Below, piece by piece: positions 36,396 to 49,375 of a stretch of DNA of 64,000 nt; the first letter of the stretch is position 1; every line of letters starts with the position of its first letter. The DNA comes from Odiellus spinosus. Taxonomy: Eukaryota > Arthropoda > Arachnida > Opiliones > Phalangiidae. Both the position numbers and the translations under genes were made by a program. Under the pieces are notes generated by a model that searched no databases, was not told the origin of the DNA, and saw nothing but the letters and a program-made list of their open reading frames with translations. The stretch covers positions 13,670,601 through 13,734,600 of the forward strand of contig OY987237.1 of assembly GCA_963920705.1 (NCBI GenBank), given 5' to 3'.

Positions 36396-37243
36396 TTATA
36401 AGAAAATAACTAAAAAGATAAAATTCCCCGTTAAGTTGATTGATATTTTTTCTTAACGAGTCGTCATTGACGTTTATATTTATTTTCTTATTAAAAAACA
36501 AGTGGAATTATTCTATAATTATTTTATTTTAAATTTGATAGTATTTGCTATCAGCAATTTATCCTAAACTATTTAGCATCTCGCCAAAAACCAACATTAA
36601 ATTGTAATAAATCAAAAAGATTATTCTTTGACTTAATACATTCTGGCGCATTTAAACCATATAAGAACGATCCTTCTTTATTTATCGAGCCCCTTCCTAC
36701 TTTTTCTCTCCTATACCCTTTATTTTTTTTTTATATCGTTGAACGACTTAACCGTGTGTAGGCCTAAGTATTTTTTATCCAAAGGGGAGGATATAGCGTT
36801 TCTTTGATAAGAATAGACCCAGCTGCCGAAGAGCTAGAGAAGAGGTGCTGTAGGAAAGGGGAAAAAAAACCTAATACACCATCCTAACACTACCTGACAC
36901 AATATACTATAAACAACCATCCCATAATAAACCTTTCCTTTCAATGACGACCAAAGATGGTCAAGAGTACCGAAGAAGAAGTGGTCCCTATCAAATCGAG
37001 TGGCGAAAGCGGAGCGGAGCTAAACGAACAAGGAGATTGTTAAAGGAATGGAGCAGTAATACGGTTAAGGGGTTTACGTATCTTTCAGACAATTAAAATT
37101 CGTCTTTTTAAACGTGTATATCAAAAATAGAACTAAATTATACGTTCCAATTAACCCAAAATTTACAATGTTTACCGAATGTTACCGATATCATAAAACA
37201 TTGATTAAAATCTGGGCTTCACTGCGATTCTATTACGTAATAA
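36396..37243. other. Unannotated stretch
   Basis: Nothing identified. Confidence 0.3.
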
Positions 37244-37581
37244 CAGAAGCCGATGAAACCCTCCTTTGAAGTCTACTACTCTAATGTTCCATATAGCGCT
37301 CCTCTCTGTATGGGTAAAATTCACAATTTTACGAGATCGGAGGGGTCCTACTTCATACCCCCCTGTCTACGGAAAATTGGAAATTCTCTCTGTCCACAAA
37401 CGACGACGTTTTCTTGACGAACTCCAAGGCTGCTAGAGATATTCGCTCGACGAACTCCCGCTCCGAAAATATCTACCGTTAGGAGGCGTACGAATCGCGA
37501 TTTTTGAAACTAACCCATACAGAGAGGGGTAGACAAGACCCGGGAGTAATAGACTTCAAAGGAGGGTTTCATCGGCTTCTG
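37244..37581 (+). mobile_element. Family A transposon, subfamily A2
   Basis: Full length. A2 markers are GAAACTAACCC, GATCGGAGGGG and TTCTTGACGAAC. Flanks GTAATAA and GTAAAAC agree at 5 of 7 positions, a possibly decayed duplication. Confidence 0.94.
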
Positions 37582-38612
37582 GTAAAACTAATCTCATAGT
37601 CGGGTTCTCTACTTTTAAATTTGGAATAGTATCTATCTCTCTCTCTCTCTCTCACTTTCGTGTCTTTCTCAAAAAAAGGCGGATTTTTCTTCAAGCCCTC
37701 TTCAATTAAAAATACTTTTTGATAGAGGAGCGATACCAGTTTTCCCTTTCATCTCGCCTTTTATCTCTCGTGCCTTTTTTTAACCCAAAAAAATCAATGC
37801 CGTGTGTAATTTTGGATGATGGAGATCGAGTAGTTCTCGAATATAGAAAATTTTCATCGTGAATTTGCAGCGTATGTAAAACTAAACTATCTCAAATAAA
37901 TCTTATCAGGAATGAAATGTAGAACAACATTGTACGCGTTGAAATCTCCAAATGATTTTAAATATAGTCGATACCAAGATGAATTTACATTGAAATTAAG
38001 AAGGTTAAATTAGCTTAGTACGAATTGAAATTTCAGGATGAAATCGACCCTAATTGCGTATTTCTTCATAATTTGAGTCTGCAGCAAATGGATATCTAAA
38101 TATACCCGCATATCGAAGTTAATAAATTTGAGAAATTAAATGAAATATATCATTCCGCGTACTGCAAATTCTATTTTTTTTGGATCTAAGTTAGTCAAAA
38201 ATACATCAAATACTAAGCTAACACAGAGATTTAAATCCAAACGTTTTGAAAATGAAATATCTCACATTTCCCAATCAAATTTTTTAATTTTGCAGGTTGG
38301 GTACCATTTCTAAACCTTTTAATATCTGGTGTCAAATATAATTGAGGGAAAGTGATAATATACGATTAAATTTAACTTTCAATCAATTGAGGGGTATAAT
38401 TATTTTTGAGAATAGAGATTGATGAAGTTTTTTGTTTTTTTTTTCCTAATTTTTAATAATTAAAATAAATTCACTTTTGTTAGAATGTGTCTATTATAAT
38501 AAGTTAAAAGCTGTTAACGAATAGTTAACGTATACTATTAGCCAAATAGTTAAGTTAGAATCAGTTGGGAGTGTAGAATAAATCCTAAATATATTTCCAA
38601 GTTGGTATTACT
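37582..38612. other. Unannotated stretch with (CT)n
   Basis: A (CT)n tract lies near 37635-37652. The rest is AT-rich with nothing identified. Confidence 0.3.
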
Positions 38613-38931
38613 GGGTTGCCACAGTTTTTTCAGATTCAAATTCCCTGACTTTTCCAGGTCTTCCCTGACCTTTTCCGACGATTTCCCTGACCGTTTCAGC
38701 TAATACTACCCAATTTTTAACCTTTTATTTTTTATATAATCGCGTTCGCCAAACTTTTTGCACGCGTATCTTTGTTATAATCTATACAACTGACACGGTC
38801 AGCTTTGAATCTTTTCCGCAGATAATAATTGTAATTTCCTGGCTTCTTGACTTTTTAAAATATCTTTAAATTCCCTGAATTTATTGCTTCATTTTCAAAT
38901 TCCCTGACTTTTCCCTGACCTGTAGCAACCC
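38613..38931. mobile_element. Family H element, best-preserved copy
   Basis: Ends GGGTTGCCACAG and CTGTAGCAACCC form a 12-base inverted pair with one mismatch, so family H may be a true transposon rather than a simple repeat. Inside are repeated CCCTGACTTTTCC words plus ATCGCGTTCGCCAAAC. Relative to the copy at 23500 it has an extra segment around 38761-38820. No target duplication was found. Confidence 0.75.
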
Positions 38932-39715
38932 TTTCACAATCAAATAGATTTTTGACTCACCCACCAAAATTGAAATTTCAAAAAGGTATTGAGTTACTCA
39001 CCTGCAAATAGACAAAAAAATATTTTCATTAGTAAACGTGATTAAATATAGTTATTAATAACAAATATTAGTAATTGCTCCCTATTCATAATTGTCCAAA
39101 ATAAAGACAGACAATAACATAGATTAGCGTAAAACTACGCTCAGTTCAAAAATAAAAGACCCTAAAATAAAAGAACGAATAATATACACACCCCCTCGAG
39201 CAAGAAATAGAGAGAGAGAGAAAAAATAAAGTAAGAAAGCAAAAATAATATTCATCCGTCAAGGGTTATATTATTTTTGAAAACCCCATCATCTGCGTCC
39301 GGAATGAATCCCCCATGAATTTACCAAGTTCTCCGGCATATGACTAGCCGACTAGACCAAGAGGGCCATAAACGTAATTATATGCAATTTTCTAGACTAT
39401 CCCCATGTGGACCTTTGGACGTGTTCGTAAGGTTTTTAGACCTTTTGTGATCCGTGAAGAAAAAACTTTCAAATTATATCCATAGCTCGTGATTATAACG
39501 GGTCAACGAATCACAGAACGATCCAGCCCGCTCGCCCTGACTATATATTTTTTATAAAATACCATCAGGTTTTAAAACAGAAAAGAATTTGCATAAATCG
39601 AGGATAACTTTTTTTTTGGCCAAAAATTCTTTCTTAAGATAAAGTGCAAGTCGAGATAAATTAATAATTAATTTAACTATTAATTTGGATAAATAAAAAT
39701 AGGATCAAGTGCCGC
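38932..39715. other. Unannotated stretch
   Basis: Nothing identified. Confidence 0.3.
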
Positions 39716-40048
39716 CAGAAGCCGATGAAACCCTCCTTTGAAGTCTACTACTCCAATGTTCCATATAGCGCTCCTCTCTGGGTAAAATTCCCAATTTTAC
39801 GAGTTAGAAGGGGTCCTACTTCATCCCCCCTGTCTACGGAAAATTGGAAATTCTCTCTCTCCACAAACGACGACGTTTTTTGGACGAACTCCAAATCTGC
39901 TAGAGATATTCGCTCGACGAACTCCCGCTCCGAAAACATCTACCGTTAGGAGGCGTACGAATCGCGCCTTTTGAGAATAACCCATACAGAAATGGGTAGA
40001 CAAGACCCGGGAGTAATAGACTTCAAAGGAGGGTTTCATCGGCTTCTG
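39716..40048 (+). mobile_element. Family A transposon, A1, small deletion
   Basis: Both termini are present. About five bases are missing in CTCTCTGTATGGGT (reads CTCTCTGGGT), and TACAGAGAGGGG is changed to TACAGAAATGGG. No target duplication (GTGCCGC against TAATAAA). Confidence 0.94.
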
Positions 40049-42051
40049 TAATAAATCATTCACATAGGTTTCATAACGTGAAACAGGTTTTTAACTAAAA
40101 ACAAAACTGAATTTTACAAATTACAGTTATTCGTGAGAGTTTCCCTTCAAAATCTGACTATGGAGATAATACATTCAAGCTGCTATTTTTTTTTTTTTTT
40201 TTTTTTTCTTACTAAAATTCTAAAATCCAAAACCCTTTTTTCTATTAGATCTAAAAAAGCCGGCCGGCCACTGCTATGGAAATTTAAGACACGTTGAAAA
40301 GAAGAAGAAAAAACTAGGTTTTTTTTTCCCGCCGAATAAAGGTTTCGGGTTCGAATAATTTAATATGTAAATTGTCCACCAGGGAGAGTTCCCACCATGA
40401 CTGTTCAAAATAAATTGTCCGAGTACAATTTATACATTTACCTGTATATAACAGGTGTCGCTTATTGGATAATAAAAAGGGGTATATAGCCACGTTTATA
40501 AGAGCAAGAGCAAATACGCTGGAGCAAGAGCATATAGTGAGTAAAATTTAGATTTAAAATAATAGGTCTATTGTCGAGAGAAAAATCTCTAGAGCGTACA
40601 GTTACTTCTTTACTTTTGTAGTTTGTATTACAGGAGCCAAAGTAGTTACGCTACAATTTGACGAAGCAAATAACTCTCCTTTCATCGGCTTCTAAACTTT
40701 ACGTGCTTAAGGTGAAGTACACAAAATTTATGTAATAGTCAAAGAACCTTTTACAGGGACGCACCCAATGCAGATTGGTAATCTTAGAGGGAGGTAGTGG
40801 TCGACATAGGGGTGGGAGAGAACTCAAGGAGAGATATGTGGAGCAGAAACTTCTACATTTTTTATTTTTCTCGGCTTTTATTTAGTAAGGCTGCAAAAAT
40901 TCTACAACTACCTACCAGCCTCCCTTTTCCCGTAGAAGACAAATGATATAGCCAGCCAATAAAAATACATTTCGATGAGTGTCACATAATTAAATTTGAA
41001 AAGGTTTCATTACCCCTTTAAAATATTTTCGACCCTTTTATTATTAGGTTCAACGGTTAAACTATTAGGTTCACGTGGTTGAACTATTTCAACTATGATT
41101 TATGGATACCCTCATGCACTATCTAGATGAAAATATATTTAACAATGCAAGACACTTTACGACTTCGCTCTCTTTTGGTAATTCAACGAGTTTTAAAAGA
41201 AATATTCTAAATTCATCCTTGGCAATGAAATTTCATATCCCGCGGCAATACAGCTGCATAGATACCGGCTAAGGTTACGTTAGAGGTCAAAGGGTATCTA
41301 ACAGATCGCCTTAATACCGGACCAAAGCCTTGGGGGCCCGTAATACTCGGATTTGTAATTATTTAACGACAACTAAAAAGTCACTTCGCGCTAATTCAAC
41401 TTTATCACTAGCTTGTCCAATATAAGATAAGACATTGAAGATTTTTTTTGTCTTTGGAATAAGAAAGAGAAAAAAAAATCCAAAAAGGTTTTCCTTTCAA
41501 TTATTTTCACTTGACGAGCGTAAGTTGGGCTCGTAAATTCCGTAAATTTTCTCAAATAGACACTAGAGATAAGTTCGCGAAGAGTTTTTTTTTTTTTTTT
41601 TTTTTTTCTCTCTTTTCTTTCGCCCTCTGCGCAGAGTTTGAGCTGATTCTCTGTAGTCGCTATACGTAATATAGAATATAATACTAAAAGGCCCCTATTG
41701 GCTAACAGCAACGACTTGGGATCTTTGCCAAATACTTTTCATCTTCTCCGTCTTCTTATAGTTCTCTTTCTCATATTGGTTTAAACTAGGCGAGTGTCGG
41801 TTTCTTTAGATGTGACTTTACTTCGAAATAAGTTATTTATCAAAAGTTGAGATAAGGGAGGGAACACGAAGAACTATTGTTTTAAATGTTGAACTAAATT
41901 CCTATATTAGTTACACTTATTGTTAACTTAACAGAACCAGAAAGAAAAATGACTCGAAATTCCCACTGAGCTATTTCCGTAAACATACGGGTTTGAAAAA
42001 TGGAAAAGATGATGGAAAATTGAGATTTCATCCGTGAATTGATATAATTAA
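40049..42051. other. Unannotated stretch with poly-T runs
   Basis: Poly-T runs of about 24 at 40183-40207 and 23 at 41585-41607. Near 40674-40693 CTCCTTTCATCGGCTTCT matches a family A right tip with a deletion, perhaps a tiny remnant. The 106-aa minus frame at 41391-41711 runs through the poly-T and is unsupported. Confidence 0.35.
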
Positions 42052-42175
42052 AGGGAAATTAAATGCTAATAATGAAACACTTCTTAAACATGTGGGGTTA
42101 GAACTCTTAACATCGTTAGAAAATGATTGTAAATCATGCAGCATTGTTAAATTAAGGCTGAAGACGTTGGATTAA
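42052..42175 (+). mobile_element. Family C left part, interrupted by family A
   Basis: TTAA then AGGGAAATTAAATGC, TAATAATGAAACA and TTAAACATGT, matching 8118 onward. Similarity runs into the site of the A insertion at 42182. The right C end was not found beyond it. Confidence 0.6.
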
Positions 42176-42181
42176 TTTTAT

Positions 42182-42518
42182 CAGAAGCCGATGAAACCCT
42201 CCTTTGAAGTCTATTACTCCCGGGTCTTGTCTACCCCTCTCTGTATGGGTTATTCTCAAAAGGCGCGATTCGAACGCCTCCTATCGGTAGATGTTTTCGG
42301 AGCGGGAGCTCGTCGAGCGAATATCTCTAGCAGCCTTGGAGTTCGTCCAAAAAACGTCGTCGTTTGTGGAGAGAGAGAATTTACAATTTTCCGTAGACAG
42401 GGGGGATGAAGTAGGACCCCTTCTAACTCGTAAAATTGGGAATTTTACCCATACAGAGAGGAGCGCTATATGGAACATTGGAGTAGTAGACTTCAAAGGA
42501 GGGTTTCATCGGCTTCTG
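42182..42518 (-). mobile_element. Family A transposon, A1, exact 7-bp TSD
   Basis: Exact duplication ATTTTAT on both sides. Full length, with both terminal repeats matching the consensus. Small changes: GATTCGAACGCCTCCTATCGG in place of the usual CGTACGCCTCCTAACGG. Confidence 0.97.
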
Positions 42519-42651
42519 ATTTTATTTGTACAATTTTTCACTTCTTAGAAGCTTTAATTAATTTTAAACGTAATTAAAATGGTAATTACGAAATTAAATT
42601 TATTTTTAACGTATATTTAGTATTTTCTTCATAAAAACCCTACATTACACT

Positions 42652-42827
42652 TAAGCCGCGTTCACACTAGAGACTTTGAAACCGTTTTGAACCGAATTGG
42701 AAAGGTCAAATTATAAAATTTCGGGGTCATCCGTGTAGATCTTTCATGAAAAAATCCAATTAATACCTCGAAGAATAGATTTGAATATTCGAAACGGTTT
42801 AAAAGAGTCAAGTGTGAACGTAGCTTT
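42652..42827. mobile_element. Family I short element, 176 bp
   Basis: Left end TTAAGCCGCGTTCACACTAG; right end AGTGTGAACGTAGCTTTA. The inner part has AAACCGTTTTGAACCG on the left and its rough inverse CGAAACGGTTTAAAA on the right. A shorter relative of 1916-2357. Confidence 0.8.
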
Positions 42828-44369
42828 AGAGGATGGAAAATAAGTTTTTTTGCCGGAGGTTAGAACGCGAGGAGATTATGACGTCATCGGGATTATCTTT
42901 TTCTCCCGCATGTTTTTGAAATACATTAATTGCCTCTAAGCTACTAGCTAGAAGGAATATAGTCACATGACTCATTCAACTTTATCAAAGTCAGCCAAGG
43001 CTTAAGGAAATCTCACATAAAAAACGGATAATTAATCCTTTCAAAAAAATATTAGACTGATCGTGGGATCAAAATTTAAATTCCCAGATAATTTCAGGGA
43101 TAAATACTTTACGCAAAATATAAATATACTTTGAATTAAAACTTAACTTTACTTTAGGTAGGTAATAATTTATTCGAAACATCTCAAAAATTAAGAGACT
43201 AATAATTAGCTCTATAGATTACATAATTTAGGATAAGAATCTTTAGGTATAAACCTAAGCTTAGAAATAGTAATATATTTGGATTAAGTTTCAAGAGAGA
43301 GAGAAAAAAAAATAAGAAAAAAATAAAAACACATTTTGGGTTAGGATAAGACGAGCATTTACGACTTCTCCGAGTAAAAGGGATTTTGGAAAGTTAGAAA
43401 ATATTTAATCCTTACAGCCCCTAAGCTCCTTGTAAATTAAACCATCTAGATTTTGGCAAAAACTTGACCCCCTGAAGGCAATCTTGTAAAAAAAAATTAA
43501 AGCTCTCTAATATTTATGGGTCTTTTTCTCAGCAGAGAAGCAATTTTATGGTTTCTAAGTCGTTCTAAAACTTGCACGCGATTTTTTTTTTAATAAAAAC
43601 CCCGAAAAAATGCTACAGTATGGTTTTTAAACACTACTTTTCTCCCATATTACGTTTAACATTGAATAAAACTCCGCCTAACATTCCACTAGTTTGTCAA
43701 TTGCGTTTGAATCAAAGTGTAATATCAGATTCGAAAAAACCTCAATCCAATTTCAAACTAAGTGTGTAGCAAATATATAACTAAAACCTTATAATAATGT
43801 AAATGGTTGTTTTAAACAAGGGGTTACGGTATTCACACAGGCTACGCTTTAACGCGGAACTATAGTGAAGAACCGCTAATGTGAGACTAGTCTTAACACT
43901 CGAGGCCCCCGAAGCTCTAACTTCTTGACTGTCAATCTCTTTCAAGAGACAATGGTTGTAATATCTAAAAAAAAAAAAAAAAAAACCCCACGCACGCTTT
44001 GACTCTTATGGTAAGACATCTTGGCAAGATGAGAACATCTATTTCCTCTCGAGTTCATTTCATATTAATAGTTCAATACGCAAAAGGCTTGGATATGATG
44101 ATTTTAAAAGGCTTATAAACAGCGACTGTTTGTATACAAAATATTGCGCGTTCATTTAAATTAAGCTAATAGAGATAAAAGCGGGCATTGAATGAGTAAT
44201 TTAGTCTATGATTATTTTGACCACTTTGTACGACAATTTAGACGTGCCTTACCTGTAATGGTTTGTACTTTAAGGATAGTTAATCTCACATTTTGAAGTA
44301 GAGTTTATCTCCAGTTTGTCTTCGACACACTTAAGTTTAGATCTAAGGTTTCATAACTCTTTGTGGAGT
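42828..44369. other. Unannotated stretch
   Basis: Near 42992 CAGCCAAGGCTTAAGG with downstream AAAAAACGGATAATTAAT weakly resembles the 6592 duplication unit. A run of about 19 A lies near 43970. The 65-aa frame at 43572 is unsupported. Confidence 0.3.
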
Positions 44370-44643
44370 CATTACTTTAAAACTTTCCCTGAAAAATAGG
44401 CTTAGCTGGATTCATGGAAGTCACCTGAACTACCCATATAAGGACTAGCCAGCAATGATATTGATCGATGGCTCTTATATGGGATATCTCCATGAATCCA
44501 GCTAAGCCTACTTTGATGGTAAATTTAAATTTATTCTATGCCTACCTAGTTTAATATTTGTTGGTAAATTTTTACTGTTGGATAAGGCCTATTTAAACGA
44601 CAAGAAATCGATAAAAATTATTAGTTAGGTTTGCATTCTCCCT
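44370..44643. mobile_element. Family B copy, left end missing, divergent core
   Basis: It carries AATAGGCTTAGCTGGATTC and its inverse GAATCCAGCTAAGCCTA around a shorter core (CCATATAAGGAC with CTTATATGGG). It ends at GGTTTGCATTCTCCCT with TTAA at 44644-44647. The core differs from other B copies, which suggests a separate subfamily. Confidence 0.85.
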
Positions 44644-44712
44644 TTAATCCGAGTTTATAAAAATATAAACAAACCCCATCCATTACAGACTTTTTCGCGA
44701 CTGATATAGCAA

Positions 44713-45031
44713 TTTGAAGTCTATTACTCCCGGGTCTTGTCTACCCCTCTCTGTATGGGTTAGTTTCAAAAAGACCGATTCGTACGCCTCTTAACGGTAG
44801 ATATTTTCGGAGCGGGAGTTCGTCGAGCGAATATCTCTAGCAGCATTGGAGTTAGTCAAAAAAAAACGTCGTTGTTTGTGGAGAGAGAGAATTTCCAATT
44901 TTCCGTAGACAGGGGGGTATGAAGTAGGACCCCTCCGATCTCGTAAAATTGGGAATTTTACCCATACAGAGAGGAGCGTTATATGGAACATTAGAGTAGT
45001 AGACTTCAAAGGAGGGTTTCATCGGCTTCTG
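44713..45031 (-). mobile_element. Family A copy, A2, left terminus truncated
   Basis: It starts at TTTGAAGTCTATTACTCC, lacking the outer CAGAAGCCGATGAAACCCTC; the right terminus is intact. A2 markers GTTTCAAAAAG and CCCCTCCGATCTCG. Confidence 0.94.
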
Positions 45032-46976
45032 ATTTTATCCATATTTTTAGCCATAGAGATAAATTTTTAAGTAAAAAACTGAAAATATGTTTTTTTTTCT
45101 TTGCGGTGAAGAAAATAAATCTTTCCATACACCGTATAGTTGTGAAATGGTCGGACATCTTGATACCGCCCGTGCAATCAGCTAGCTGAGAGACGGTTCC
45201 CTAACTTCCATGACGCGAAGAGCTTAGTATCGCACCACGCGAACACACAGAGAGACTCTTTCTGAACCTCTAAATCATTTTTTCCTGGGCTAATTCCAAA
45301 AAGTGTCAAATAGAAATGAATTTTTCCGAGAGGCGGGGGAAATTTTTAAACTTCAGACTTCGAGAACTTTCGACGGTAATTAAAATTTCGTACAAGAAGG
45401 TGTAATGAACATTATTAAAGGGAAAACAAAATCAATTTATCAGTGCACAACTTTACTAAAGTGATTAAGTAACTAAATTACGTATTTAACATTACCAAAT
45501 GCTAATTACAATCAGTTACGGAATAGGGTAGTCTTATGTTACTACTCGCTGTAAAATAAATTTCAAAGAGAGGTAATATTAAGGTTAATTTTAATCATTT
45601 CACTATCACTTTAAAGCAAACACGATTTATGGCCCCAAAATTTTCCCCGTTGAGTAAAAAAAAAAAAATCCAATTTTCAACGGAAATAAGATGTTAAATT
45701 ATATTTTCTATTTCAACTTATATTTTCAATTTCAACTCGAACTGACATCAAACGAAAAGGTATGATTCCCTCTATCTTAAAGCGAGTAAAATCTTGGAAA
45801 TAACAGTAAAACATGGCTTCTTTCGTGCTACCAACATAATATGAAAATGACAGTGACCGAAACATCTCGATATTATTCTATAACCACTTATTGGAAAGTT
45901 TAAAGACTTTGGAGCAAAAACAAAATTGCGAAAAATAAATCAAAGACTTATACTCAATATCAATAAGGGTGTTCGAGTTTTGCGAGCCCAGGAGAATTCG
46001 TATTCTAGGATGACGGGTTAGAATCTCGTTTATAATAAATAGTGTAACTTATAAAAGAAAGACACGTACTGTCTTAGAAAGTATGGGCGTGGCTAATTTG
46101 ATTTGAAACCCGCGCGGTATTCAGGAAGACGCCCTTTTTTTTTAACTCCCAGACACCCATCTCAACCAAGAATAAGTTTAACACCACAAGTAAACACCCT
46201 GAAACCAGTTCTAGTTATTTTATAACCTAGCTTAAAACTATAAGCGCGAATAGATTTAAATAATAGCATAAGTTAATGATATATAAGTGGGCCTATCCAA
46301 ATTTTAATAAGATTCCGATTCGAACCTAAGTTTTAAAATTTGCGTAATTTTGAAAATTGGTTAATTACGCTGTAATTAACGTTTCACGGTAATTTACTGG
46401 TATTCACAAAATTATTTGTTACTTAATTTACGTGATTTTAAATAGGCAATTGATCTTAAAAACACTAGATAATTCCTGTCTAAAAAAATGTGATGTTTCT
46501 TTACGAGTTACACAAACCCATCTTTTCAACCAGAAGTTGCTGAAAGTATCATACTTGAGTATAACTTATGGTAAAACATACAAGTTGAAGTAACTTCACC
46601 ACACACACCACCATCTAAATGCTAATATAACTTTTCAAAGCTTTGTAATTTAAGGTAATAAATTACACGAATTTTACGTTACTAATGAATAATAATGGAG
46701 TCTTTTTGAAAGGAGGGGGACAGCTAAGGACAAGGTATTTATTACGTGTATATGTTTTAGGACGTATTAATTTTAACTAATTCGCTCTAGGTTCCTTGTT
46801 TTTTCTTTATTTGTTGAATTTGATGAATTATTTAAGAGGTTTGCGCTGAAGAGTATTACGCGACATAGTTAAGAATGTTTTCCTAAGGTAATTAGTTAAA
46901 TTACGTCACGTTAGTTAATGTTTCTGTCTTATTACAAAGTAACCCAGAAGTTAATTATAATACTTGTTTTGGTTAA
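45032..46976. other. Unannotated stretch
   Basis: TTAA followed by AGGGAAAACAAAATC at 45419 resembles a TTAA-group left end without a partner. 46340-46960 is rich in TAATTACG/CGTAATTA words. No gene was recognised. Confidence 0.3.
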
Positions 46977-47305
46977 AGTGAGAATTCAACCTAATAGTGA
47001 TTTTTTACCGATTCCTTATCGTTTGAATAAGCCTAATCCACCGATAAAAAGTTTACAAAACAGATATTAATCTAGAAATAAATTTAAAACTTACCCAGAA
47101 AATAGGAGATCCTGAATTGCCTCCGTGTAAGGTCTAACAAACAATGAGCGAAGGCCCGTCGTTCACGCGAGATCTCCACGAGACTTACAATCGCGTTCGA
47201 TTGGTCGGTAAACCTTATACGCGAGGCAATTCACCTGATCTCCATGAATCCCGCTAAGCCTATTTTACGGGTAAGTTTTAAATTTGTTAGGTTTGCATTC
47301 TCCCT
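46977..47305. mobile_element. Family B copy with deletion of the right arm
   Basis: TTAA on both sides (46973-46976 and 47306-47309). Left tip AGTGAGAATTCAACC is diverged; right tip TTGCATTCTCCCT is normal. The right arm jumps from GTAAGTTTTAAATTTGTTAG straight to the tip, losing about 90 bases. The left half lacks the GCTTAGCGGGATTCATG segment. Confidence 0.9.
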
Positions 47306-47880
47306 TTAACAATCAATAATAACCCTTCAAATTTATTATAATAATTTGCATAAAATGTATTCGTGGCGTTTATATATCTTTTTAAATGTGACACAATTTA
47401 TATAAAAATTCAGTAAAATCAAAATTAAAGCGCATCTAATATTGACCATTATTTTCACTCTCATTTGTTTCGTTTTAAAACTTTGTTTCCGAATGAGTAG
47501 TGACATTCATTTGATAATACTCGGCGTCGGAAGTTTTAAAGTATACTCAAGTCTAAGTGTAGCAAAGACGGCAAACATAACTATCAAACTCTATATTCGA
47601 TTATTTTTAAGATATTTCTCAAAGATAACCCGTTGGAATATAAACGAGTTGTTTTGAAAATTGCGGGTGGATTTCTTACGCGAATCTCTTCTCAGCCTTA
47701 ATTAATTATAAGGGCGTGAGTTTGGCCGGGGTGCTTTTAAATTTAACTCCGAGCATCAGCATCGCGGATGAAATATTTTGAAGAAAAGATAAATTGGTGG
47801 AAAGATGGTGGGAATATAAATCCGAACACAATAGAATTTTGTTCTCGAAATTTCCCTTTCGTATTGATATACACTTATAC
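47306..47880. other. Unannotated stretch
   Basis: A 71-aa frame at 47442-47657 has a hydrophobic start but no recognised family. Confidence 0.25.
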
Positions 47881-48177
47881 CAAGAATTCATTCAGGTTCC
47901 ATAAGAATATGGGAGGGCCGAGATTCAATAACCATCCTCCCAAACTTTGTAGAAAAAGTTCGTCCGCTTCGAATCGATTTTTCAAGTAAATCGCTCTTGA
48001 CATCTATTATTAACCCGCGCCACTAACGACCTTGACATAATATTTTGAGTAATAAAAATGGAGCCGACCGAAAAAAGATCTAAGCGTACAAAATGTTGCG
48101 AAAATTGCGGACGAACTTTTGTTACAAAGTTTGGGAGGATGGTATCCATATTCTTATGGAACCTGAATGGATTCTTG
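47881..48177. mobile_element. Family J inverted-repeat (foldback) locus
   Basis: Left arm 47881-47967 and right arm 48107-48177 are inverted copies (CAAGAATTCATTCAGGTTCC with GGAACCTGAATGGATTCTTG; CCATCCTCCCAAACTTTGT with ACAAAGTTTGGGAGGATGG). The left arm has about 16 extra bases near 47911-47931. The loop is about 139 bases. Outer borders and TSD could not be set. The 73-aa frame over the left arm is a by-product. Confidence 0.75.
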
Positions 48178-49375
48178 CTTATACTAAGGACTCGGCGAAA
48201 AAAATAAAGTTATTTTTAAATTTTGTTCCTAACTTTTATCTTTATGGAATTATTTGACCAATATATTGGTCAAATAATTTAACCCTACCATTTGTCTATT
48301 CAATCTCTTTTTAACTGATTTTTATATCTGAATTATCTGTCCAAATGTATTTAAACTTTTGAGCAGATATCTACGGTTAACAATAATAATTGTAATAATA
48401 TTGCTATTTCATTCTTTAAGGAACTATTCATTCAAAAAAGCGTTTCACAGTTGGCTTTAAGATAAGATAGAAGATAAAAGACAAAATTTAAATAACTTTC
48501 CTTCAGATAAGCGCGTAAATTAGCTTGTTTATCGTAGATAGGTTAAAAAATCTGTTTATCCGAATTAGAACAAGAGAACAGATATTTGACCGCAATTACG
48601 AGCAAATATTTGATTCTCGGGCGTTTTGGCACGTGATATGGTTACTTTCGCGCCGTTGTCTTTCGCGAAAGTACTTCATTTCCATTTTAAACTTTCCATT
48701 ATAGTCACATTCGTATATATCAAGTGAAAAAATTATTTTAATATAGGTTTCAACAGAAATATAAAAAACTTAAAATATATATTTCATAGACTCTTGAAAA
48801 AATATGGAGCGAGCGTCACTTAACGAACAATTCTTTAAGGTTTACTTTTATTTTAAGAAACTTTGTAATACGTCTCAATAAAATTTCCTTTCAAAGTCTG
48901 CTAAAATGAAAGTCGTAAAAATAACTTTCACTTTAACTATAACAACGACTGGGCTAGCAATTGCAAAGTTCTTACACCTTTGCTCACTCTCAAATAAAAT
49001 AGACGTCCACAATTACTTTTCCAAACGAATGGCATGTACTTAAAACTATATAGATATATATAACAATCATGTCTATCCAATTGTCGCGCATTAAAAAGGC
49101 TTAAAGTTGCAGTAGGTACAAATCTAACCCTCCTGTTTTTCTTCAAATATGTTCGAAGCAGTTACTATAAGTGATACACGTGAATGTCTATAAGCTTTTA
49201 CGTGCCGAGAACTGAAATTGATATTGCGATTTTAGACAACATTACATTTATATTTTTCTAAAAGGAAAAAATTGTAAAACACATTTTGCGAGCCGCATTT
49301 TCGCTCGAAAACAATAAGTTAAGGAAGCGTTATGCTTCCTCGCTTGGATATTATAGGGAGAGGAAAACGACTTAA
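48178..49375. other. Unannotated stretch
   Basis: A short palindrome TTGACCAATATATTGGTCAA lies near 48253-48272. Nothing else was recognised. Confidence 0.3.
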
